Notes: a model not told the origin generated them from the letters alone. Shown: positions 1-6,338, numbered from the stretch's first letter. The stretch is DNA of 7,341 nucleotides from an uncultured Eubacteriales bacterium (GCA_948971535.1 CARFEX010000040.1:1-7341), one strand, 5' to 3'. A program made the numbers and translations.

Positions 1-1568
1 CCATTGTGTTCAAACAAATCATAGATTTTGTTAAAAGCATCTATTTCGTTGTTATTGATTTTAGTGATTTCATCTTCTTCGATTTTGATATTGTTTTTAT
101 CATTGTTTTCAAAGTATGAAAGTTGACCATTTGAACTTTCCATAAGTGCTTCCATAATTGTTAAAGGTGAGTGTATCTTAACATCCAAAAAACGTCTGAG
201 ATTATTAACAGTTTTGATTTTATAATTGCCATCAACTGTCACATTAGGAGAATTTTCAATAGCATTTTCAGCTAATAGAGAAGGTTTTATAACAGCATTT
301 TCACCACAAGCATTTAGGATGATATTATTGATAAAGTTTTGTGATTGAATAAAAGCTTTATTGTATTTGTTAAATGTCTCATTTGAAAGATAACTATTTA
401 TTTTTCCAATACCTGCCCAAGAACTAGTAGTTTTTCTAAAAGTTTGGTCATATAAATCAAAACTATTTTTTGAAATAGGGCGATTTAATTTTTTGTAATA
501 AGTGATAATTTCATCGATATTAGCATCATTTTTCTTGAGTTTGCCTTCATTCGCTAATTTAATTCTACTTTCGTCTTCTGAAAGAGTAACATATTCATTT
601 GCTAGTTCAAATAAAGAAGTTAAGTTTTCATTATATTCTTTTGCAATTTCATTCAAGCTTTCAATGCCGTCACAAACTTTGCTTACTGCCAAAATTTCAT
701 TTTCGCTTTTTTCTTTAAAAGGCCAAATAAAGAGAGCAGGAGTAGTAAGTATAGCTTTTGAGAAATATAGGCTAGTGTCTTCTGGATTAGCTTTCTTTTT
801 ATTAAGCAAAGTTAATCGCTCCTGTAACTCTTTTTCCTTTTTTATAAGAGTCATGTGACCTGATTTCTTTGCACATTCGCTTAAAGTGCTTATTAGATTT
901 CCAAAAATTTCAATATCTATCAATTTATTACTAAGACCAGCCAAAGCATAAGGCAAAAGTTCTGTAATAGTATTTGCGATACGAGCATTAGTAAATTGTT
1001 TTGAAGTAAGTGTTTTTATAAAATCTTCTTGAGCTTTTGAAGCAAGAGTGGTAGCCTTATCTTCGTCAGTGCTTTGTCCTATGAAAGAGAAAGCATTGTT
1101 CATGTCAAATTTTGCTACGTCTACAAAAGCTTTTGTTTTATCTTCATCAAGTCCAGCAGTGAGGGTGTTATAAGTCATAAGTGAGTTTGTATTTGTCTTT
1201 GTGATACTCAACTTTGCAAGACTTTCGATTTCGTTGTTAGTCATAAAATTAAGATAGTTAATAGAGCCATCTTCATTATAGATTTCTGAAATAATATCTT
1301 TTATATTTACTTTGTCTTCAAAAGCAAGTTGTTGAAGAGCATATTGGATAGCAGTTCTCTCTTTATTTTCCGAGTTTTCAATATAGCTATTAAAACTGCG
1401 AAATGGAGCATCAGTAAGACTTAAATTTATTTTGCTAAAATCATTGATATAGCCATTAAAGTTTTTCCATACATTATTTCTATCTAGAGTTAAGGTTGAA
1501 GTGAAAGTGTTAGGTTCCCTCGTTGACTTTTTAAGTAAAGTATCCTTGATTTTTGAAATAATTGACAT
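1..1568 (-). CDS. Large hypothetical protein, N-terminal 522 residues (C-terminus outside window)
   Basis: I read this frame codon by codon: it is open from an ATG at 1568 down to the left edge with no stop, giving 522 residues and an unfinished end. The start is fixed by an AGAGGAG ribosome binding site 6 bases upstream and a good promoter further up. The protein starts MSIISKIKDTLLKKS, is rich in Asn, Lys, Glu, Ile and Ser, and looks mostly helical. I see no signal peptide, no convincing membrane segment (the most hydrophobic stretch, around residues 272-284, is short and contains prolines), no Walker motif and no metal-binding cysteine cluster; Cys occurs only singly (232, 299, 421). I do not recognise a family. 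It is transcribed away from secA and shares only the intergenic region with it. That it is a real gene is well supported by its length and start signals; its function is unknown. Confidence 0.88.
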   Translation of the reverse strand, partial: MSIISKIKDTLLKKSTREPNTFTSTLTLDRNNVWKNFNGYINDFSKINLSLTDAPFRSFNSYIENSENKERTAIQYALQQLAFEDKVNIKDIISEIYNEDGSINYLNFMTNNEIESLAKLSITKTNTNSLMTYNTLTAGLDEDKTKAFVDVAKFDMNNAFSFIGQSTDEDKATTLASKAQEDFIKTLTSKQFTNARIANTITELLPYALAGLSNKLIDIEIFGNLISTLSECAKKSGHMTLIKKEKELQERLTLLNKKKANPEDTSLYFSKAILTTPALFIWPFKEKSENEILAVSKVCDGIESLNEIAKEYNENLTSLFELANEYVTLSEDESRIKLANEGKLKKNDANIDEIITYYKKLNRPISKNSFDLYDQTFRKTTSSWAGIGKINSYLSNETFNKYNKAFIQSQNFINNIILNACGENAVIKPSLLAENAIENSPNVTVDGNYKIKTVNNLRRFLDVKIHSPLTIMEALMESSNGQLSYFENNDKNNIKIEEDEITKINNNEIDAFNKIYDLFEHN

Positions 1569-1584
1569 TATAATCTCCTCTTTG

Positions 1585-1624
1585 TTAGCACTTTGTGCAT
1601 TATATATATTATATATTAACACTC
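1585..1624. repeat. Paired 9-base half-site-like repeats in the divergent promoter region
   Basis: TTAGCACTT (1585-1593) and TTAACACTC (1616-1624) match at 7 of 9 positions in the same orientation, 31 bases apart, about three helical turns. One covers the -10/spacer of the minus-strand promoter, the other lies just before its ribosome binding site. Both resemble the left half of the CIRCE operator bound by HrcA (TTAGCACTC), but CIRCE is an inverted repeat with a 9-base spacer and that arrangement is absent. The first copy also begins an imperfect palindrome, GCAC-TTT-GTGC (1588-1598). A repressor site is an inference. Confidence 0.35.
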
Positions 1625-1641
1625 AAAGCATTAAAAGTCAA
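1613..1641 (-). promoter_or_regulatory. Promoter of the large minus-strand hypothetical gene
   Basis: Read on the minus strand, a TTGACT -35 box (1641-1636) is followed after exactly 17 bases by TAATAT (1618-1613). This leaves a leader of roughly 35-40 bases before the ATG at 1568, with the ribosome binding site near its end. The -10 sits in a long alternating A/T tract (about 1600-1618), so other -10 registers are possible. A copy of a short repeat, GAGTGTTAA on this strand, lies in the spacer and the first bases of the -10. Confidence 0.7.
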
Positions 1642-1721
1642 TATCAAATTTAAAAAAATGGCTATTTTTGTAGATTGTCGTTTCATGTGATGCAAGAATT
1701 TAATATATGTGCAAAAAGTAT

Positions 1722-1750
1722 TTGAAAAATTCTGTTTTTTTTGCTAAAAT
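1722..1750 (+). promoter_or_regulatory. secA promoter with extended -10
   Basis: TTGAAA (1722-1727), a 17-base spacer and TAAAAT (1745-1750), preceded by TGC to form an extended -10. Expected transcription start is near 1757, giving a leader of about 23 bases that contains only the AGGAG ribosome binding site (1770-1774). Because the -10 ends at 1750, a longer secA reading frame from the TTG at 1753 would start upstream of the likely transcription start, which supports the ATG at 1780. Confidence 0.72.
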
Positions 1751-1779
1751 GATTGGGAATAAATGTTTTAGGAGATAAA

Positions 1780-4506
1780 ATGGGACTTTTTGGTAATGAA
1801 AATAAATCACAAGTTAAAAAATTAAAAAAGATTGCTGACAAAGTTGTTGCTTTAGAAGAAAAATATAAAGATTATTCAAATGAGCAACTTAGAGCTTGTA
1901 CTGACGAATTTAAAAATAGATACAAAACAGGTGAAAGCTTAAATGACCTTTTGCCAGAGGCATTTGCTGTTGTAAGAGAAAGTGCTAGCCGTGTGTTAAA
2001 TATGAAACACTACTATGTTCAAATTATGGGTGGTATTGCACTGCATCAAGGTCGTATTGCAGAAATGGGAACAGGTGAAGGTAAAACTCTTGTTGAAACA
2101 CTGCCAGCATACCTTAATGCTATAGCAGGTCAAGGTGTTCACATTGTTACAGTCAATGAATATCTTGCAAAGCGTGATGCTGAATGGATGGGTAAAGTCT
2201 ACAAATTTCTTGGCATGAGTGTAGGAGTTACACTCAATGGGCAAAACGAGCAAGAAAAGAAAATTGCATATCAAGCTGATATCACTTATTGTACAAACAA
2301 TGAACTTGGCTTTGATTATCTTCGTGACAACATGGCAGTAAGCAAAAATGGTCGTGTGCAACGTGGTCAAAACTTTGCAATCGTGGATGAAGTTGATAGT
2401 ATTCTTATCGATGAAGCAAGAACCCCACTCATTATTAGTGGAAGAGGAAATAAGTCGAGCGATGATTATATAAATGCTCAAAAGTTTGTAAAAACTCTTA
2501 AAAAGGAACAAGATGTTGATATAGACGAGAAAACCAAACATCTTATGCTTACAGAAAGCGGAGTAGAAAAAGCCGAAAAATTCTATAAAATAGACAATCT
2601 TTCGGATGTTGAAAATATAGAACTTAACCACTATATCAACAATGCACTTCGAGCAAACTTTATTATGTTCCGTGACGAAAATTATATTGTCAAGGACGGA
2701 GAAGTTATAATTGTAGACGAGTTTACTGGTCGTGCTATGCCCGGTAGACGTTTTAATGCAGGACTTCATCAAGCGATAGAAGCGAAAGAAAAGGTTGAAA
2801 TCAAGGATGAAAATCAGACACTTGCAACAATAACCTTTCAAAATTATTTCCGTCTTTACAAAAAACTTTCAGGTATGACAGGTACTGCAAAAACCGAAGA
2901 GGGTGAATTTAGAACAATTTACAATCTTGATGTAGTTACCATTCCTGCAAATAGAACAAAACAAAGAATTGATGAGCCAGATATTGTTTATGTAACCGAA
3001 CAAGGCAAAATCAATGCTATAGTAGAAGAGATAAAAGAGTGTGCTCAAAAACAACAACCTGTGCTTGTTGGTACTATTACTATTGATAAATCAGAACTTA
3101 TTTCAAAAGCTTTGAAACATGCAAAAATACCTCATACTGTCTTAAATGCAAAAAACCATGAACAGGAAAGTGAAATCGTAGCACAAGCAGGTAGAAAGGG
3201 TTCAGTAACCATAGCAACCAATATGGCAGGCCGTGGTACAGATATATTGCTTGGTGGAAACCCAGAATTTATGGCAACAAAGAGGATGAGAGCTGAGAAC
3301 TTTACAGAAGAGGAAATTTCATATGCAACAGCTTTCAACTTTGTAGAGGATGAAAAACTCAATAAAGCCAGAGATAGATACAATGAACTTTATAAAGATT
3401 ATAAAGTTATTACAGATAAAGAAAAGGAAGAGGTTAAAGCCTTAGGCGGACTGCATATAGTAGGCACTGAACGTCATGAATCACGTAGAATTGATAATCA
3501 GCTTCGTGGACGTGCAGGTCGTCAAGGAGACCCAGGTTCATCAGTATTTTTCCTATCCCTTGAAGATGATTTAATAAGAAGATTTGGTGGCGATAGAATG
3601 AAACGTATGGCTCAAATGTTCAAGCTTGATGATGATACACCAATTCAATTAAAAATGCTTTCTCGAGGCATAGAAAGTTCACAAAAAAAGATAGAGCTTC
3701 AAAATTTTGCACAACGAAAAACTGTTATTCGCTTTGATGACGTTATGAATAAGCAACGTGAAATAATTTATGAAGAGCGAAACAAAGTGCTAGACGGACT
3801 TCCTATTCATGACCAAATTTTAGCGATGCTTCCAGAACTTGTAAACAAAGTTGTGAGAGAGTGTGTGGATGATGAAAAACCTTCATTTGAGTGGAACCTT
3901 GAAAAAATAAATCAAACTCTTGAAAAAGGACTTTTTGAAAAGGGAAGTAATCTAGTAGACGAAAAGTTTGTTGAAGAATGTGACGTTGACGATATGATAG
4001 AAAAAGTTATGAATATAGTTAATCGTAGACTAGATGACCAGCAAAAACATTTTGAAGAAATAGGCTATCCTTTTGAAAATTTTGAAAGGTCAATACTTCT
4101 TAAAGTTGTAGATATGAACTGGATGGGGCATATCGAAGATATGCAGATTATGAAAAATGAAATATTTGCAAGAGGATTTGGTAATCAAGACCCAGTTCTT
4201 GCGTTTAAACAAGACGGCTTTGAAATGTTTGATAAAATGATAGATAAAATCAAAGAAATGACATGTTATTTACTGCTTAATGTAAAAGTTCAGCCAAAGC
4301 CTCAACAAGAAGAGGTGAAACAAGCATCATATAACGTAGTAGTAACAGGCAAAGAGTTGACACCAGAAGAGCGAGCAAAGCAGCGTAAAGAAAACAAGCC
4401 ATTTGTTCAAAAAACTGTGATTAACAAGTCACCAAAAGTTGGACGCAATGATGCATGCCCATGCGGAAGCGGACTTAAATATAAAAACTGTTGTGGCAAA
4501 GAATAA
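1780..4506 (+). CDS. secA: Protein translocase subunit SecA (preprotein export ATPase)
   Basis: SecA is the motor that binds preproteins and pushes them through the SecYEG channel by ATP hydrolysis, cycling between cytoplasm and membrane. The 908-residue product is full length for the family. Visible features in order: Walker A GTGEGKT (97-103), DEVD Walker B (203-206) followed by the SecA signature DEARTPLIISG (211-221), a preprotein cross-linking region within about 220-370, NMAGRGTDI (481-489), the arginine-finger motif QLRGRAGRQGDPG (574-586), helical scaffold and wing domains, and a C-terminal SEC-C zinc motif with Cys893, Cys895, Cys904 and Cys905. About 55 residues (roughly 500-553) sit between the GGNP and ALGGLHIVGTERHE motifs, where Bacillus subtilis SecA is much shorter; such an insert is common in other SecA proteins. 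ATG 1780 is chosen because AGGAG lies 5 bases upstream. secA has its own promoter and terminator. Function is very secure. Confidence 0.98.
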   Translation: MGLFGNENKSQVKKLKKIADKVVALEEKYKDYSNEQLRACTDEFKNRYKTGESLNDLLPEAFAVVRESASRVLNMKHYYVQIMGGIALHQGRIAEMGTGEGKTLVETLPAYLNAIAGQGVHIVTVNEYLAKRDAEWMGKVYKFLGMSVGVTLNGQNEQEKKIAYQADITYCTNNELGFDYLRDNMAVSKNGRVQRGQNFAIVDEVDSILIDEARTPLIISGRGNKSSDDYINAQKFVKTLKKEQDVDIDEKTKHLMLTESGVEKAEKFYKIDNLSDVENIELNHYINNALRANFIMFRDENYIVKDGEVIIVDEFTGRAMPGRRFNAGLHQAIEAKEKVEIKDENQTLATITFQNYFRLYKKLSGMTGTAKTEEGEFRTIYNLDVVTIPANRTKQRIDEPDIVYVTEQGKINAIVEEIKECAQKQQPVLVGTITIDKSELISKALKHAKIPHTVLNAKNHEQESEIVAQAGRKGSVTIATNMAGRGTDILLGGNPEFMATKRMRAENFTEEEISYATAFNFVEDEKLNKARDRYNELYKDYKVITDKEKEEVKALGGLHIVGTERHESRRIDNQLRGRAGRQGDPGSSVFFLSLEDDLIRRFGGDRMKRMAQMFKLDDDTPIQLKMLSRGIESSQKKIELQNFAQRKTVIRFDDVMNKQREIIYEERNKVLDGLPIHDQILAMLPELVNKVVRECVDDEKPSFEWNLEKINQTLEKGLFEKGSNLVDEKFVEECDVDDMIEKVMNIVNRRLDDQQKHFEEIGYPFENFERSILLKVVDMNWMGHIEDMQIMKNEIFARGFGNQDPVLAFKQDGFEMFDKMIDKIKEMTCYLLLNVKVQPKPQQEEVKQASYNVVVTGKELTPEERAKQRKENKPFVQKTVINKSPKVGRNDACPCGSGLKYKNCCGKE

Positions 4507-4516
4507 TTAAAAAAAA

Positions 4517-4546
4517 GCAGAGATTTTTCTCTGCCTTTTATTTTTT
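4517..4546 (+). terminator. Intrinsic terminator after secA
   Basis: Perfect 7-base-pair stem GCAGAGA / TCTCTGC (4517-4523 and 4528-4534) with a TTTT loop, followed by a T-rich tail to 4546. It begins 11 bases after the secA stop codon. A run of A precedes the stem, so it could also work in reverse, although no minus-strand gene reaches it here. Confidence 0.9.
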
Positions 4547-4570
4547 AAGCATATTCAATGAAAAAACAGC

Positions 4571-4627
4571 AAAATTTCACCTTTTTTGTTAAAATTATCG
4601 CTTTTTATTTTGAAAAGGTGATTTTTT
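4571..4627. promoter_or_regulatory. Long inverted repeat across the hicB-like promoter (candidate operator)
   Basis: TCACCTTTT (4577-4585) is repeated as its perfect reverse complement AAAAGGTGA (4613-4621), separated by 27 bases. After a two-base mismatch on each side the arms continue as AAAA (4571-4574) and TTTT (4624-4627). The right arm overlaps the -35 box (4610-4615) and runs into the spacer. The repeat lies upstream of the expected transcription start (about 4644), so it should act as DNA rather than as an RNA hairpin. HicB-type proteins commonly repress their own promoters, so autoregulation is a reasonable inference, but the binding protein is unknown. Confidence 0.5.
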
Positions 4628-4637
4628 ATGATAAAAT
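4610..4637 (+). promoter_or_regulatory. Promoter of the hicB-like gene
   Basis: TTGAAA (4610-4615), a 16-base spacer and TAAAAT (4632-4637) with TGA just before it, an extended -10. Another extended -10 candidate, TGTTAAAAT (4587-4595), lies upstream but lacks a good -35 box. The promoter falls inside the longer reading frame that could start at ATG 4558, which argues against that start. Confidence 0.65.
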
Positions 4638-4665
4638 ACAAATAAATATTGTTATAGGAGAGTTT

Positions 4666-4947
4666 ATGCAAGGTTATCTTTATCCAGCATTATTTTACAA
4701 AGACAATGAAGAGAATTTATATAGAGTTTATTTTCCAGATATAGAACTTTCAACTGAAGGTGCAGTTATGGAAGAGGCTTTTTTGTATGCGAAAGAGTTT
4801 TTAAAAGCATATTTTGTTAAGGTTCAACAATATGATTTTGACTTCAATCTTCCATCTAGCTTTGAACAAGTCAAAGCGACAGCTCCAAAAGATTTTAATA
4901 TTATGCTTATCTATGCAGAAGTTAATAAAAAAGACCTAAAAGATTAA
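4666..4947 (+). CDS. Stand-alone HicB-like antitoxin-family protein
   Basis: The 93-residue product resembles HicB-family proteins, the antitoxin half of HicAB toxin-antitoxin pairs, in which HicB binds the HicA mRNA interferase and often represses its own promoter. The family pattern is YLYPALFYKDNEENLYRVYF followed by PD (residues 4-25), then STEG and an amphipathic helix (about 34-50) in which Ala, Tyr and Leu alternate with charged residues. HicA is short and basic with an invariant histidine; no reading frame like that lies on either side, so this copy is an orphan. The C-terminal 40 residues show no clear helix-turn-helix or ribbon-helix-helix, so DNA binding is uncertain. ATG 4666 is chosen because TAGGAG lies 5 bases upstream and the promoter lies just before it; an upstream in-frame ATG at 4558 has no such support. 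It has no terminator of its own before the rpmG promoter, so its transcript may end at the hairpin at 5008-5039. Family call moderately sure, function unknown. Confidence 0.75.
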   Translation: MQGYLYPALFYKDNEENLYRVYFPDIELSTEGAVMEEAFLYAKEFLKAYFVKVQQYDFDFNLPSSFEQVKATAPKDFNIMLIYAEVNKKDLKD

Positions 4948-4975
4948 AATAATTTGCAAAATCACCAATAAATTG

Positions 4976-5004
4976 TTGACAAGAAATTTTAGTTATGCTA
5001 ATAT
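4976..5004 (+). promoter_or_regulatory. Promoter of the rpmG-secE-nusG operon
   Basis: Perfect TTGACA (4976-4981), a 17-base spacer and TAATAT (4999-5004) preceded by TGC, an extended -10. This is the strongest promoter in the window, as expected for a ribosomal protein operon. Transcription should start close to 5011, at the base of the leader hairpin. Confidence 0.85.
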
Positions 5005-5007
5005 ATG

Positions 5008-5044
5008 ACTAACACTTCCGTTTGGGGTGTTAGTTTTTTGTTAG
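5008..5044 (+). terminator. Terminator-like leader hairpin of rpmG, with an alternative pairing to the ribosome binding site
   Basis: ACTAACAC (5008-5015) pairs perfectly with GTGTTAGT (5027-5034). Two G-U pairs and one C-G pair can extend the stem inward to a CGTTT loop (5019-5023). Six T residues (5034-5039) follow, the form of an intrinsic terminator. It is the only such signal between the hicB-like stop codon and rpmG, so it may end hicB transcripts. With a start near 5011, transcripts from the rpmG promoter would lack the outer three bases of the left arm and form a weaker hairpin. TGTTAG occurs both in the right arm (5028-5033) and at 5039-5044, overlapping the AGGAG ribosome binding site (5043-5047). 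The left-arm CTAACA (5009-5014) can therefore pair with either copy, but not both. A regulatory role is inferred. Confidence 0.7.
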
Positions 5045-5054
5045 GAGAATGAAA

Positions 5055-5216
5055 ATGGCAGCACCAAAACGTAAAAACATAACTCTTGCTTGTACTGAAT
5101 GTCAAGAGAGAAATTATGCTACATCAAAGAACTCAACTGCAAATCCAGAGAGAATAGAAATTACAAAATTCTGTGCTCGTTGCGGAAAGAGAACTGTTCA
5201 CAAAGAAACAAAGTAA
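5055..5216 (+). CDS. rpmG: 50S ribosomal protein L33, zinc-binding type
   Basis: A 53-residue basic protein beginning MAAPKRKNITLACTECQERN, a component of the large ribosomal subunit near the E site. It has the two CxxC pairs of the zinc-containing form (Cys13/Cys16 and Cys40/Cys43), the NPERIEITKFC core and the CGKRTVHKETK end typical of L33. Species with both L33 forms usually switch to a cysteine-free form when zinc is scarce; no second copy lies in this window. ATG 5055 is preferred over an in-frame ATG at 5049 because the AGGAG ends only one base before the latter and 7 bases before the former. It is the first gene of its operon, 22 bases ahead of secE, a common arrangement in Bacillota. 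Confidence 0.97.
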   Translation: MAAPKRKNITLACTECQERNYATSKNSTANPERIEITKFCARCGKRTVHKETK

Positions 5217-5238
5217 GTTATTTTTTATCGGGGGAATT

Positions 5239-5613
5239 ATGGCAAAGAAAAACAAGGCAGTTAGCCAACCTTTGACAGAAGAAAAAGAGGTTCAGACTAA
5301 TGAAGTCCCTGCAGTAGAAGAAGTTGCTAGTAAAAAAAGCGGCAAGAAAGCTTCTAAGAAAGAAGAAAAATTAAAAAACGATAAAAAACAAGACAAAAAG
5401 GGCAAAAACTCAAAGAAAAACAAGAAAAACAAATTTAGCATAAAGCAGAAGGCGAAGGAAACTACTTCAGAACTTAAAAAAGTTAAGTGGCCAACCTTTG
5501 GTCAAGTTGTTAAACGCACAGGTGTTGTTCTTGCAGTTGTTGTGATTTTTGCAGTTATACTTTTTGGATTTGATGCTTTATTTGGTTTCTTATTTGGATT
5601 AATGAAAGGTTAG
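5239..5613 (+). CDS. secE: Preprotein translocase subunit SecE with lysine-rich N-terminal extension
   Basis: SecE clamps SecY in the SecYEG export channel of the inner membrane and is needed for channel stability. The family signature ELKKVKWPTFGQVVKRTG lies at residues 78-95, followed by the single membrane segment (about 96-119). The 124-residue length is about twice that of minimal single-span SecE proteins. The extra residues are a cytoplasmic N-terminal tail, acidic and mixed to residue 30 and then extremely lysine-rich: 18 of the 34 residues from 32 to 65 are Lys. Start ATG 5239 follows GGGGGAA by 4 bases; a longer in-frame start at 5173 would overlap rpmG and has no ribosome binding site. 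It is followed by nusG after 10 bases. The tail has low complexity, so it is probably disordered; a role near the ribosome or membrane surface is only a guess. Confidence 0.95.
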   Translation: MAKKNKAVSQPLTEEKEVQTNEVPAVEEVASKKSGKKASKKEEKLKNDKKQDKKGKNSKKNKKNKFSIKQKAKETTSELKKVKWPTFGQVVKRTGVVLAVVVIFAVILFGFDALFGFLFGLMKG

Positions 5614-5623
5614 GGGCAATAGT

Positions 5624-6229
5624 ATGGATGAAAAAGAAATGAGTCAAGAGGTTGAAAAACAAGATAACGAAATTATCGCGAAGGAAAATCAAAACACAGG
5701 CACTAGTGGTCTAGAAGCTAGGTGGTATGTACTTCATACCTTTTCTGGATATGAAAATGTAGCCAAAGAGAATTTGGAAACAGTGGTTGATAAATTTAAT
5801 CTTCATGATAGAATTTTTGATATCGTTATACCAATGGAAGACGTTGTAGAGGAAAAGAACGGAAAGAAAAAACTTGTTCAACGCAAAGCAATGCCTTGCT
5901 ATATCCTTGTTAAAATGAAATATGCTGATGACCTTTGGCATAACGTAACAAGAACTCGTGGTATCACAGGTTTTGTAGGCCCAAAAGGACGTCCTCTTGC
6001 TTTGACTGAGGAAGAAGTAGTAAAACTTAGACTTGAAAAAATCAAAGTTGATGTAGATATCGTATCAAACGATACAATTGAAGTTGTAGATGGACCTCTC
6101 AATGGTATGGTTGGAAAAGTTGTTTCAGTAAACACAGAAACAAGCACACTTACTGCACTTGTCGAGATGTTTGGTCGTGAAACATCAGTTGAACTTGAAT
6201 TTAGTCAAGTTAGAAAGGTTAATTCTTAA
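5624..6229 (+). CDS. nusG: Transcription termination/antitermination factor NusG
   Basis: NusG binds RNA polymerase across the cleft, modulates pausing and termination, and can link polymerase to Rho or to ribosomal protein S10. In Bacillus it promotes pausing at T-rich sites in the non-template strand. The 201-residue product has an acidic, probably flexible N-terminal tail (1-30), the NGN domain starting RWYVLHTFSGYE (33-44) and continuing through RGITGFVGPKGRPL (112-125), and a C-terminal KOW domain (about 149-198) with VVDGPLNGMVGKV and MFGRETSVELEFSQV. The usual FPGY in the NGN domain reads MPCY here (90-93), with Cys92 in place of Gly. Start ATG 5624 has AGGGG 7 bases upstream and is 10 bases after secE. 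A terminator follows directly, so it is the last gene of its operon. Confidence 0.97.
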   Translation: MDEKEMSQEVEKQDNEIIAKENQNTGTSGLEARWYVLHTFSGYENVAKENLETVVDKFNLHDRIFDIVIPMEDVVEEKNGKKKLVQRKAMPCYILVKMKYADDLWHNVTRTRGITGFVGPKGRPLALTEEEVVKLRLEKIKVDVDIVSNDTIEVVDGPLNGMVGKVVSVNTETSTLTALVEMFGRETSVELEFSQVRKVNS

Positions 6230-6233
6230 TTTT

Positions 6234-6263
6234 AGCAGTGCAAATAAAAGCGCTGCTTTTTTT
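6234..6263 (+). terminator. Intrinsic terminator after nusG
   Basis: AGCAGTGC (6234-6241) pairs with GCGCTGCT (6250-6257) as an 8-base-pair stem containing one G-U pair, with an A-rich 8-base loop and a run of seven T (6257-6263). It starts 5 bases after the nusG stop codon and closes the rpmG-secE-nusG operon. Confidence 0.9.
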
Positions 6264-6338
6264 AATAATAATCAATGTGAAAATAGTAAAAATGACCGAT
6301 TTTGTATAAAATAATAGCATAAAAACAAAAGATGACTA

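Noticed and set aside
502..858. Plus-strand open frame of 118 codons with a hydrophobic, serine-rich product
   Set aside because: It lies inside and antisense to the long minus-strand gene, with no ribosome binding site, and its Ser/Phe/Leu-rich composition is typical of a complementary-strand shadow.
1675..1706. Possible second secA promoter, TTGTCG with TAATAT
   Set aside because: The spacing is 20 bases and the -35 box is poor; the promoter at 1722-1750 is clearly better.
1753..1779. Nine-codon N-terminal extension of secA from a TTG start
   Set aside because: The TTG sits only three bases after the -10 box, upstream of the likely transcription start, with no ribosome binding site. ATG 1780 has AGGAG at proper spacing and the usual MGLF-type SecA start.
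1996..2841. Minus-strand open frame of 281 codons inside secA
   Set aside because: It is antisense to the highly conserved SecA ATPase core; its Cys/Ile/Phe-rich product and lack of start signals mark it as a shadow of secA codons.
4558..4665. 36-codon extension of the hicB-like gene
   Set aside because: It contains the gene's own promoter and inverted repeat, lacks a ribosome binding site, and encodes a Phe/Ile-rich stretch unlike HicB proteins.
4507..5054. Search for a HicA toxin partner, tRNA genes or a CRISPR array around the hicB-like gene
   Set aside because: No short basic frame with the HicA pattern, no tRNA-like cloverleaf and no spaced repeats were found there.
5173..5238. 22-codon extension of secE overlapping the end of rpmG
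   Set aside because: It uses a non-ATG start inside rpmG. ATG 5239 follows a strong GGGGGAA and gives the expected N-terminus.
5711..6147. Two minus-strand open frames inside nusG
   Set aside because: Both are antisense to conserved NusG coding sequence, have no start signals and resemble nothing known.
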